A stretch of 64,000 nucleotides of DNA from Tritrichomonas musculus. Taxonomy: Eukaryota; Parabasalia; Tritrichomonadida; Tritrichomonadidae. Location: contig JAPFFF010000007.1 in NCBI GenBank assembly GCA_039105265.1, positions 3,968,001 to 4,032,000 of the forward strand, in the 5' to 3' direction. The position numbers were made by a program, and so were the translations under genes. A model generated the notes under the pieces. That model saw nothing but the letters and a program-made list of their open reading frames with translations, did no database searches and was not told where the DNA came from. This document shows positions 18,479-27,334 of the stretch, in pieces (position 1 is the first letter of the stretch; each line of letters begins with the position of its first letter).

Positions 18479-20452
18479 TTAAAATATTGATGTAATCTTT
18501 TTTTCTGATATCATTTGGTACAAATCTAATAATTGTTGCTCATATTTAATCTTTAGCTTGGACAAAGCTGGCTTCATGGAAGGAGTCAAAAGACCGTTTT
18601 CAACAGTTGGCTCAAATGTATCAATAATGATAAATTTAATTTTTTCGAAACCACGTAATTTTCTTTGAACATAGACTTTTTGAAGACTTTCTAAAATTTC
18701 CTTATGTACTTCTCTATCAGTTTTGATATCTTTAATTCCTTGTGCTTCCCACTTTTCAATGAGTTCTTTCTTAGGAACAACAACTGCAATTGGCTGATCA
18801 TATTTTGGATTAGCATAAACATAAATAAAGCTAACTGCATCTGCCATTGCGTATTCATCGTTCAATGTAGTCATAGATAAGTATTCTCCTTGGCTAAGTT
18901 TGACGAGTTGCTTGGCTCTATCGATGATTTGAATTTCGTTTCTTTCAACTAATTGAACTACATCTCCAGTTGCAAACCAACCATCGAAAAATGCTTCCTC
19001 AGTTAATTCGGGGGCCTTATAATATCCTTGGAAAACTGTAGGTCCTCTAACCATCAATTCTCCTGTAGGCGGATTACCTGTTGGCTTATAATCTGTTCCT
19101 TCAACTGGTCTGAGTTTGAATTCTGTCGATAATGTAACTGGACCAACGGTTGCAGGGTTCATTGCTGGCATTTCTTGAACTGCAATAGATGAAGAAATTT
19201 CTGTCATTCCATAACCTTGAATAACATTTGGTGTAACGGCTGCACAGAAGAAATCAAAAATTTCAGGAAGAATAGGAGCTCCTCCACTAATTAAAACTCT
19301 TAAACGACCTCCAACAGCTGCTCTGAATTTAGCAAAAATAAGGCCATCAAGAATTAAACTTTGGCCGCGGTTTGCTTTCATTGCAGCAACTTTCTGTGCA
19401 AATGCCCACTTGATGAAAGATCTGACTGGTGGAGCCATTTTTTCAATTTTGGCTTTCATAACTTCTGACACTTTGTTTAAGACTCTTGGAACAGCAATGA
19501 ATATAGTTGGTTGTAATGCTTGTAAGTCGTCGACCAAACATTTAACTGGACCTTGTGCAAATCCAACACGTACACCTTGGGCATACATAACAAGTTCAAC
19601 ACAATATGCGTAAACATGGGCTAGAGGTAAAAATGACATATGAGTATCAACTGTTGTAACTGATGTATTAACTGAAGCAAGACCACAAGCACCAGCAACA
19701 ATGTTTCTGTGTGATAAAACACATCCTTTGGGATTACCTGTTGATCCTGATGTATACATGATAATAGCAGTTTCATCAGGAAGAGCGAAATCATTTTTCT
19801 GAGATGACTTGTTACCCATTTCGATAACATCCGGAAGAGTATATGTAGGTAAGCTGCATTCTGGCTCTTTTGGAATATAGTCTTTCATCAAAACAATTTT
19901 TTCAACGTTTGGAAGTTGTGGAAGAATTTTAATAGCATTTGGATACTTGAAAACACTGCAAAAAACTATTTTAATTTCGGCATGAGATATAATATATTCA
20001 GCTGCATTTTCACCAAGAGAATCATAAACTGGAACGATAATAATTCCTACTGAATATGAACCAAAGGCAATAGTTTGCCAATAACGGCAGTTACTTGAGA
20101 AAATACCAACTCTATCACCTCGCTTCAAACCTAATTCAAGCAAACCTCTGCCAAAAGCAAGACATGATTCATAAAAATCTTTATATGACATCCATTGGTA
20201 TGGGCCTGCAGAACCATCTTCATTAATAACTCTTTCACCTGTACAATCTTGATCTGGATATTTTCCAGCAGTTGTCTTAAGGACATCGAGAGGAGTACAT
20301 GATTCAGGTTGAGAACGAAAAGTTGCAATAAATTTTCCTCCGTTTTCAACAAAACAATGAGTGTTGCGATAAACTGGTGATTCACCTGGATTTGTTGGTT
20401 CGTCAGTTGGAACTGAGCAAGGTATAACATCCGTACTTTGAACTTGTCCCAT
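18479..20452 (-). CDS. Long-chain acyl-CoA synthetase (AMP-forming)
   Basis: A 657-residue enzyme that activates fatty acids to acyl-CoA with ATP, through an acyl-adenylate. The P-loop-like AMP-binding motif YTSGSTGNPKG is at about residues 233-243, GYGMTEISS at about 413-421, and the adenylation-domain hinge region GWFATGDVVQL follows, all in the normal order for ACSL-type enzymes. The length matches eukaryotic ACSLs (about 650-700). The N-terminus (MGQVQSTD) starts with Met-Gly-Gln, which could be a myristoylation site and would place the enzyme on membranes; no transmembrane helix is evident. Trichomonads depend on scavenged lipids, so several copies are expected. ATG 20452 follows a TTCATATAA leader. 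Confidence 0.93.
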   Translation of the reverse strand: MGQVQSTDVIPCSVPTDEPTNPGESPVYRNTHCFVENGGKFIATFRSQPESCTPLDVLKTTAGKYPDQDCTGERVINEDGSAGPYQWMSYKDFYESCLAFGRGLLELGLKRGDRVGIFSSNCRYWQTIAFGSYSVGIIIVPVYDSLGENAAEYIISHAEIKIVFCSVFKYPNAIKILPQLPNVEKIVLMKDYIPKEPECSLPTYTLPDVIEMGNKSSQKNDFALPDETAIIMYTSGSTGNPKGCVLSHRNIVAGACGLASVNTSVTTVDTHMSFLPLAHVYAYCVELVMYAQGVRVGFAQGPVKCLVDDLQALQPTIFIAVPRVLNKVSEVMKAKIEKMAPPVRSFIKWAFAQKVAAMKANRGQSLILDGLIFAKFRAAVGGRLRVLISGGAPILPEIFDFFCAAVTPNVIQGYGMTEISSSIAVQEMPAMNPATVGPVTLSTEFKLRPVEGTDYKPTGNPPTGELMVRGPTVFQGYYKAPELTEEAFFDGWFATGDVVQLVERNEIQIIDRAKQLVKLSQGEYLSMTTLNDEYAMADAVSFIYVYANPKYDQPIAVVVPKKELIEKWEAQGIKDIKTDREVHKEILESLQKVYVQRKLRGFEKIKFIIIDTFEPTVENGLLTPSMKPALSKLKIKYEQQLLDLYQMISEKKITSIF

Positions 20453-21402
20453 TTATATGAAGTTGTGAAAATTAATAAGTGAAATGTTTTTTTTTTCTAT
20501 TCAATGGTTTTGGTTTATTCAAAATATTTTATATTATTTTTATAAATGCTTATAAAAAAACGATTCTATAATTAAATAAAAAGATCTTTCAAGGAGTAAA
20601 ACATAATCTTATATGGACCGGGTTCTTCAGAAAAATTGAATACATTATTCAAAGTATTTAAAATTGATTTTTCACAAATTTTATTCATTATAATCAATAA
20701 ATAACTCTGATAAATTATTTATATATATTGTAAAAAGTGGTTTAGAACTATTATAAAAATATTATTCAAAATTTGTGAAGATTGAATGAAGGGGATTTTG
20801 ATTTTGATAAGCCACATTTGAAAAGAATAATCAAAATTGAAATATTTTAATTATTTTTTTTTACTATCAATTATGATTATCGAAAAATATGCATCTAATA
20901 TTATGTAAATCTACTTTTTTCATTTAAGACGAATGATTTTTAAAGGAAAAATCATGAGTTGAAAAGTTCATTTTTAACTATTCTACCAAAAAATCAAATT
21001 TTCTTCCAAACGTTTCCACTAATGGCTTCAAAATCTTCAAAAACAGCTAATTTCATCAATTTTAATGTTTTATAAAAAGAAAAAATATTTTTAATTTATA
21101 TAAGTATTTTTGTTGAAAAAAATATTTATTTCACACTGTTTACGATCAATAATCATCATCTTGATATGGTTTTTGTACCAGTTGGAAAAAAATATTAAGA
21201 AGATTTATTAATTATATTCATAATCACCCGAAATATTTTGATTTCTCCAAAATTTCCAATACAAATTGTTTGCATTAGCAAAAAAGCTTTATATCTAAAT
21301 AAATATTAGTATTCACAATGATGAAATATAAGAATTCAATTTTGTTGTTCGTTATATTTTTTTCAACTTATATTTGTTCTGACCAATTAAATTTCAAATA
21401 AA
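20453..21402. other. Divergent intergenic region
   Basis: About 950 bp of AT-rich DNA between the head-to-head acyl-CoA synthetase and ecdysoneless genes, so it must hold both promoters. A TCATAT element lies just upstream of the synthetase ATG. No other structure was recognised. Confidence 0.5.
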
Positions 21403-22704
21403 ATGTTTGAAGGAGTTAAAAGCGTAATTTGGTGCAATATACCAAATTCGGTTCAAATTGATTCTTGGTTTGTTGCAGAATCTCGAGGTGTCATTTGGTC
21501 TTGGAAACCTCCAATATTAAATTCTCCATTATTTTCGCATAATTTTGCACAATTCCAAATGTCTTTAGAACACAATGGAGATATTCAAGATGAAGAATGC
21601 ATAGTTCAAATTCTTACCAAAATGACAAATGTTTTTCCTGATGCTGTTTTTAGAGTACAGACAAGCGAAGGTGATTTCATAATGTTTGAAACAGCTCAAT
21701 TTATATCGGATGAAATTGATATACCTGATGAAGTTTCTGTAGTTTATCAAGGTCAACTTCATCATGTACCTGAAATTGAAGCCAATTTACCTGATTTACC
21801 CGCACGCTTAGGCTCGAAAACAATTTTTTCACAGGATGTTCAAAATGCATTTAAACTTTTCTTGAATAATCTTCAAAATAATATAATATATCATCGAAAA
21901 ACTTTACTGATCCCAAAGAATCTGAAGACTTTACTTTCTTACGATCAAAGTTTAATTTCAAAGATAATACCGAAAGCAAAATTTTCAAAATCATATAATA
22001 AAGATTTTGCTTTTACTGAATTTAGGATAAAGTTTAGAAGATATCACTATGCTGTTCTTGATTCAATGGATATACGTGTCCCTTCAGACTTTATAGAACT
22101 TTGCGGAAACAAACCTTTGAGATATATTAAAATGTCTTATTTATTAACAATTGCATTCCAGGAAATTCTGAAAAGCAAGGAACTTGATTCAGAAATAGAA
22201 CTTTCAAAAAGCATTGATCATGATGATTTATTAGAGTCAAAAGATCAAAGCAACAATGGCGATGATAATAATAATAATTTTGAGGAAGATGATGATGAAC
22301 AATGGATTGATGAAACTCCAAAACCATCATTTAATTATGATGATGTTGGAATTCAAATGGCAGAGCGTGTTGGCGAATTTATGAATGAAATATCTCAATT
22401 CGATTCAATTGAAGCTGATGGGCCAATTAACTTTGACTTTGATACTTTCAAAAACAAACTTGAAAATTTCATGGACAGTTCGGATGATAATCAAAATAAT
22501 GATGAAGAAGAAGAGGAAGAAGAAGCAATAGATCAACTTTTTGATCAACTAGAAAATGATGAAGATAAAATTTTAAGAATCTTTTCTAATGAAAAAAATT
22601 CGCCAGACGCTTTTGTGAAAGATAACCTCGATCAATCAATTTGCTCTCAACCTGCTGATCAAGGGCCAGCAACCGATTTCATGCACTTGTTTGATTTAAA
22701 ATAG
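21403..22704 (+). CDS. Ecdysoneless/SGT1 (ECD) family protein
   Basis: A 433-residue homologue of the conserved ECD/SGT1 family, whose animal and fungal members act with the R2TP chaperone and in pre-mRNA splicing and transcription. The diagnostic block is at residues 58-125: DEECIVQILTKMTNVFP, then SEGDFIMFETAQFI, then VVYQGQLHHVPEI. It parallels the human ECD segment with WFIVYVIKQITKEFP, DGEFLLIEAADFL and a GELCIIP-like strand. The C-terminal third is very acidic (runs of D and E near residues 285-305 and 360-385), as in ECD. The family N-terminal part appears shorter than in animals. It ends tail-to-tail with the ankyrin gene. Confidence 0.82.
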   Translation: MFEGVKSVIWCNIPNSVQIDSWFVAESRGVIWSWKPPILNSPLFSHNFAQFQMSLEHNGDIQDEECIVQILTKMTNVFPDAVFRVQTSEGDFIMFETAQFISDEIDIPDEVSVVYQGQLHHVPEIEANLPDLPARLGSKTIFSQDVQNAFKLFLNNLQNNIIYHRKTLLIPKNLKTLLSYDQSLISKIIPKAKFSKSYNKDFAFTEFRIKFRRYHYAVLDSMDIRVPSDFIELCGNKPLRYIKMSYLLTIAFQEILKSKELDSEIELSKSIDHDDLLESKDQSNNGDDNNNNFEEDDDEQWIDETPKPSFNYDDVGIQMAERVGEFMNEISQFDSIEADGPINFDFDTFKNKLENFMDSSDDNQNNDEEEEEEEAIDQLFDQLENDEDKILRIFSNEKNSPDAFVKDNLDQSICSQPADQGPATDFMHLFDLK

Positions 22705-22817
22705 AAATTGTAAGTAAATATTATAATAGGCAATTATTTGATTTTTTATATTTTAATATATCTTTGTTAATATAATTTTTAATAAATAAATAAAAATCAA
22801 AATAATAGGTCCACATA

Positions 22818-24155
22818 TTAATTTCCATTTTGCTCTTGAGGGCGTGCTTCTTGCTCCTTTTTGAAGATTTCCTCTTGATTTTCATAGTCTTTTAATATAT
22901 CTTCTCCTCCACATGTTTGTAAAATTACTTTTGGTTCATTTTTAATTTCTGGGAAGACAGTTTCACGATAACGTCTAATTGGCTCTAAATGACCTAGCTT
23001 TCTTCCTGGAACTTTTAGTAAGAAAGCTAGAGATTTATCAAAAGATTTATCTATAGCAAGCCAAAGAGGCGTATATTTCAAGTTACAACCTTCAGCATTA
23101 ACATCTTCTTTCCAATCGTTAATAAGTATATCTAAAATCTCTGGTGAATTCATTTCTGTCGCAATATGGACAAAAGAAGTCTTTGGTAAAATTGAAATGG
23201 AAGATTCTGATTCTTTTTTGGTGTTTATGAGATAATCATGCAAAATAAACATGGCTTCTTTATGCTGAAAGAAAAGTGCTCTACATAATGGAGTCATATT
23301 TCCAGAATCTAGCATGTTGGCATCAATTTGAGGCTGTTGTAAGAAATATTTGATAAGTTCAATCCTATTATTAATAACAGCTATATGTAAAGCAGTAGCC
23401 CCATTTGAATTTTGATCGTTAATATCTACTTGACCTGTCTGCAACAGAAGTTTGACATTTTCAATGGAACCTATCGCAGATGCTAATATTAATGCAGTGT
23501 CACCGAATTGTGACTTTTCTGAAGGGTTTACACCTTCAATTGATAATATAAATTTGAGGATTTCAGTGTTTTTATTGATTGCTGCAAGCATTACTGGCGT
23601 TCGTGAATCCGTTTTAGTTTGGCTATTAATATCAGATTTGTGGTCTAATAAAAATTGAATCATTTCAATATTACCGTTTAAAACTGCATAATGTATGCAT
23701 TGTTTGCCAGTTGAATCGTAGCAATATGGATCAAATTCTAGCTTATCAATATAATGCTTTAAAACATTTAATGAATTAAATTTACAAGCATATAGAAAAT
23801 ATTCATTTGCAGTTATTGAATCAATTACATTCATCTCAAATAATAGCTCCAAAATATCAACATTATTTCCAGCAATTGCAAATCCAATTGAATTCATATT
23901 TTTATCATCACTTAATTTGACGTCTGAGCTATTTGAAACAAGAAAACGAAAAACATCATACGATCCAAAATATGCAGCAATTCCTAGAATTGGAGCACGA
24001 TTAGAAAGAATAGGATAACTTTTGAAAACATTATTATTAATACTCCTTGGAAAACGAATATTGAACCAATTGTTCTGAATAACTGTTTGCATTACAGATG
24101 CAACATCATCACATTTAATTTGTTCAAAGAGTTTGTTTAAGGCTTCTTTACTCAT
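22818..24155 (-). CDS. Ankyrin-repeat protein
   Basis: A 445-residue protein made largely of ankyrin repeats from about residue 45 to 370. Examples are GKQCIHYAVLNGNIEMIQFLLD, SRTPVMLAAINKNTEILKFIL, GDTALILASAIGSIENVKLLL and GATALHIAVINNRIELIKYFL. There is no enzyme domain, transmembrane segment or signal peptide, so it is probably a cytosolic binding scaffold. The C-terminus is Glu/Gln-rich. Ankyrin proteins of this style form one of the largest families in trichomonads, and no specific partner can be named. ATG 24155 has an initiator-like TCACTT 11 bases upstream. Confidence 0.9.
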   Translation of the reverse strand: MSKEALNKLFEQIKCDDVASVMQTVIQNNWFNIRFPRSINNNVFKSYPILSNRAPILGIAAYFGSYDVFRFLVSNSSDVKLSDDKNMNSIGFAIAGNNVDILELLFEMNVIDSITANEYFLYACKFNSLNVLKHYIDKLEFDPYCYDSTGKQCIHYAVLNGNIEMIQFLLDHKSDINSQTKTDSRTPVMLAAINKNTEILKFILSIEGVNPSEKSQFGDTALILASAIGSIENVKLLLQTGQVDINDQNSNGATALHIAVINNRIELIKYFLQQPQIDANMLDSGNMTPLCRALFFQHKEAMFILHDYLINTKKESESSISILPKTSFVHIATEMNSPEILDILINDWKEDVNAEGCNLKYTPLWLAIDKSFDKSLAFLLKVPGRKLGHLEPIRRYRETVFPEIKNEPKVILQTCGGEDILKDYENQEEIFKKEQEARPQEQNGN

Positions 24156-24166
24156 TTGTTTTTAAA

Positions 24167-24172
24167 AAGTGA
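24167..24172 (-). promoter_or_regulatory. Initiator-like element (TCACTT) of the ankyrin gene
   Basis: TCACTT on the minus strand fits the trichomonad Inr consensus TCA(Y)T(W) and lies 11 bases before the start codon, the usual very short 5' leader distance. Assigned from pattern and position only. Confidence 0.45.
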
Positions 24173-24547
24173 ACTTCCTAATTCTTGATCGTTTTATTTT
24201 TCAAAAATTGCTTTTTTCAAGTTTAAAATAGAAATGGTATGTTTTATTTATCTTCCCCCAAAAGAATTGTTTATTTGAGTTTCAATTTACATTCTTCTAA
24301 AATATTTTTATATATATTATATAAATATTCATTAATTAGGCAGCAGATATCTTTGTGTTATCATACTAACACTGTTATAGAAAAAAACAATATATTGTGG
24401 GTAAAATATAGAATGTGATATTGCCTTTCCTTTTAAGCGAAATATCATGGACCAAATTAATAAAGAAAAAGTTACTAGAAAAAGATAAAAATCAAGAGAG
24501 TACTATGTGTAGAGATGTTTAAAAGAAAAAAGTATAATATAAAAAAT
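24173..24547. other. AT-rich spacer between ankyrin and DAD1 genes
   Basis: About 375 bp separating two minus-strand genes. No ORF or structured element was seen. Confidence 0.5.
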
Positions 24548-24883
24548 CTAAATCATAATGTTCCAAACGAATAGGAATAATAGCGAAATACAAATTAGAA
24601 AGTCAATAAATGCACGTTCATGGGAAACTTCACTGTTAACTTCTGGGGTAAGATGAATACGGAGGGCAATGAAAAAGGTCATCATACCTAATGAACCGCA
24701 TATTGAAGAAATTAAACTTTGAAATGGATATGCATTTGTAATTGCTGCATAGCAAACTTGGATAACAGTTGTTAAAAATCCGTAAAGAGCGAAAGCGTCT
24801 AAACCTCTGAGGAGTGACGAATGCTTAGAATATCCTTCTTTGAATTCTTTCCAAATCCCGGAAAAAGAGTTAAGTTCCATCAT
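24548..24883 (-). CDS. DAD1: DAD1/OST2 subunit of oligosaccharyltransferase
   Basis: A 111-residue membrane protein of the ER oligosaccharyltransferase that N-glycosylates nascent proteins. Length (human DAD1 has 113) and order match: a soluble N-terminus, then LDAFALYGFLTTVIQVCYA, then AYPFQSLISSICGSLGMMTFFIALRIHL, then the signature HERAFIDFLICISLLFLFVWN (human: ERAFADFLFAS). Three hydrophobic segments are visible. Two ATGs (24883 and 24880) are possible; a TTG at 24892 is ignored. It is divergent from the TAF5-like gene, with only 101 bp between the start codons. Confidence 0.93.
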   Translation of the reverse strand: MMELNSFSGIWKEFKEGYSKHSSLLRGLDAFALYGFLTTVIQVCYAAITNAYPFQSLISSICGSLGMMTFFIALRIHLTPEVNSEVSHERAFIDFLICISLLFLFVWNIMI

Positions 24884-24984
24884 TTTGGCCAAATTACAAA
24901 TTGATACAATTTCAATATTTGCTATTCTATAAAAGTTAACAAATATTTCTAAATTGTGAATTTATTTGGTCTAAATGCTATAAA
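24884..24984. promoter_or_regulatory. Compact divergent promoter region (DAD1 / TAF5-like)
   Basis: Only 101 bp separate the two start codons of head-to-head genes, so both promoters must lie in or overlap this interval. The sequence is AT-rich, with TTTCAATATTT and ATCAATTT patches that could serve as initiators. Confidence 0.5.
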
Positions 24985-26739
24985 ATGAGTTTTTATAATG
25001 ATAATTCAAACCAACAAACAAAAACAGCACAATCTTCAAAACTTCCTCCTTTTGTCATGGATTTTTTGAATAAAAATAAAATCAGAGTTATACCAAGATT
25101 AAATAAATCCCAAAATTCACAAAGTTCTGTAAACGATGGTCAAATAGATAAAGCTATTAAATCGATTTTTCAATGTCGCTCTCCTCGTGCAATTCAAAAG
25201 GCTTATGACTGTCTTCGAAAAATAGTTTTTAATTCTCCTCCATTTTTACAAATAGAATTTCTTCAGCTTTTATTTCCATATTTTTTTACTTTATGCACAC
25301 AATTACGTAAATTAAAATATATGCAGGATTTTAATAAGTTTATTGAAAAATACAAATGCGACTTTTCAAAACAACAACAAGATGAAATAAATTATAATTT
25401 ATGTGAAAATTTTGATCCTAATATAGATCCTCATTTTGAAGTAAATATATCTCAATTTGCTGTTTATGATCTTACTCAAAAATTTCGACAATATGATTCA
25501 GTTCTACTTCCATACGTTTTTGAAAATTGGATATCAGTGAATATAGTTCCATTTAGAAAAACTAATCAAAATCAACATATTCAATTACAAGAGAATTTTG
25601 TAAACGTAAATGACGATACACAAGTTGAAAATATTGATAATACATTTCAATTATACAGTAAAGTAAATCTAAATCCAGATCTATACCAAGCTGATTCCAG
25701 TTATATCTCATCAAATATATCAACAGAAGGAGAACCGTATGATTCAGAAAGCCGGTTTACAGATGCACCAGATATAGCCCACTTTACTCTATATAATCAT
25801 AACAATACAGTTACGGATATCAGATTATCACAAAGCGCTGAGCTTTTGGCTTTTTCACAGAATTCACAAGTTTCGATTTATTCACTGATTTCAAAAATAG
25901 TCTTTCCGAACAGACAAAATTCGAATATAATTTCGACACATAAAAATAAAATCATGACAATTACTTTTTCACCAAATTCAACACTTCTTTCCTCAGCTTC
26001 AATTGATGGTGAAATTAGAGTTGCACACACAGAAGCTTGCCGAGAAATATGCCACTATGATTACCATGTTAAACCAATTTACGATTTATCATTCGATTCC
26101 AACAACTTCTTTATAGCAGCCGCTTCACATGACAGGACAATTTCTATGTGGGCTATGAATAATGTTGGAATAATTCGCCAGTTTATTGGCCATAAGCAGC
26201 CAGTTGTAAAAACCTTATTTGTGAACAATCGACCAAATATAAATTCAAATCCGATTATTCTTTCTGCTTCAACAGACTCAAAAATTAGACTCTGGGATGT
26301 TGGAACAGCTAAAATGATTGAACAATTTGACATGAAAAACGAAATTCCAACAGCATTAGCAATTCATCCCCAAGGAAATTTAATCGCATGCGGCAGCCTA
26401 CATGGAACTGTTACTTTATTTGACATTAATTCATCAAGAAAAACTCCGACCGAACTAGAAACAAATGAAAACGATTTTAATCGCCAAATAACCGACGTAA
26501 AATTCACTAATGACGGAAAATGGCTAGTTGCCAGCTCCTCAAGTGGCAGAATATGCACATGGAGCCTTGATGGCATTGTTTATGACTTCTGTGAGGCACA
26601 AGCGTCGACAATTGATTCAATCTGCATAACAAATAAAAATTTGATCGTTACTGCTGGAAGATCAACAAAAGGATTCGTCTTTAAAGAAAAAGAACACACT
26701 CAAACCCAAAGCAAATTGCAAGCACAAAATGAAAGTTAA
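24985..26739 (+). CDS. TAF5-like WD40 protein (TFIID/SAGA subunit)
   Basis: A 584-residue protein. Residues about 65-135 resemble the TAF5 NTD2 helical domain (AYDCLRKIVFNS, LQIEFLQLLFPYFFTLC, MQDFNKFIEKYKCDF), which in other eukaryotes starts with YxxLRxxV...S and contains the LYPxFxHxFLxL element. WD40 blades follow from about residue 265: HNNTVTDIRLS, HKNKIMTITFSPNSTLLSSASIDGEIRV, HVKPIYDLSFD...DRTISMWAM, DSKIRLWDV. NTD2 plus a C-terminal propeller is the TAF5 layout, so it is probably a general transcription factor subunit in the nucleus. No LisH motif was obvious. Start is ATG 24985. Confidence 0.75.
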   Translation: MSFYNDNSNQQTKTAQSSKLPPFVMDFLNKNKIRVIPRLNKSQNSQSSVNDGQIDKAIKSIFQCRSPRAIQKAYDCLRKIVFNSPPFLQIEFLQLLFPYFFTLCTQLRKLKYMQDFNKFIEKYKCDFSKQQQDEINYNLCENFDPNIDPHFEVNISQFAVYDLTQKFRQYDSVLLPYVFENWISVNIVPFRKTNQNQHIQLQENFVNVNDDTQVENIDNTFQLYSKVNLNPDLYQADSSYISSNISTEGEPYDSESRFTDAPDIAHFTLYNHNNTVTDIRLSQSAELLAFSQNSQVSIYSLISKIVFPNRQNSNIISTHKNKIMTITFSPNSTLLSSASIDGEIRVAHTEACREICHYDYHVKPIYDLSFDSNNFFIAAASHDRTISMWAMNNVGIIRQFIGHKQPVVKTLFVNNRPNINSNPIILSASTDSKIRLWDVGTAKMIEQFDMKNEIPTALAIHPQGNLIACGSLHGTVTLFDINSSRKTPTELETNENDFNRQITDVKFTNDGKWLVASSSSGRICTWSLDGIVYDFCEAQASTIDSICITNKNLIVTAGRSTKGFVFKEKEHTQTQSKLQAQNES

Positions 26740-27334
26740 GCTTTTAAAGCCAATTTAATGATATCATGTTTAATTTTAAATTTTTTTTATTAATTTTGTT
26801 TTTATTAAAAAATAAGCAGTGATTAACTCTTTATTTAACGATATTTATTCATTTTAATTTCCCTTCTATACAAGTCTCCAATAAATTTTGTGAATATTAT
26901 ATATTTGAATGTAAAACATATAATTTTGCTTTTTTACCTTCCAATCATTTCATTGGGAGAATTTCGAGTCATTTTCCTCCATGATTATCAAAAATCTAAT
27001 CAAATTTTTAGATATTTTTAATGAATACAATTATCAGAGATCAATTCAGATCATTTTGAAGGCAGCGATCAATCACCACAATCATTATTAATGATGATAT
27101 TAAGCATATTACTTCAACTATTTATTAAATCAAGAATAATAAATGTTACCAAAGTTATAAATAATATCAATTGGCAAGTTTATTTCTTTTGGTGCCTAAA
27201 TGATTGTGGTTATCTTCATTCAAAACATGAAATCAAAAAGATAAACAAGAGAATCATCAAAATAAATTTTTTTTTTGAAAATCAATTATTACAGAATGAT
27301 TATGTTTAGTATATAAACAATTAATTTTTTTTTA
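26740..27334. other. Convergent intergenic region
   Basis: About 595 bp between the tail-to-tail TAF5-like and HECT genes. A 72-codon frame at 27091-27309 has the low-complexity residue mix of AT-rich DNA and is not called. Confidence 0.5.

Noticed and set aside
27091-27309. 72-codon plus-strand frame between TAF5-like and HECT genes
   Set aside because: Low-complexity residue mix typical of AT-rich spacer; no domain.
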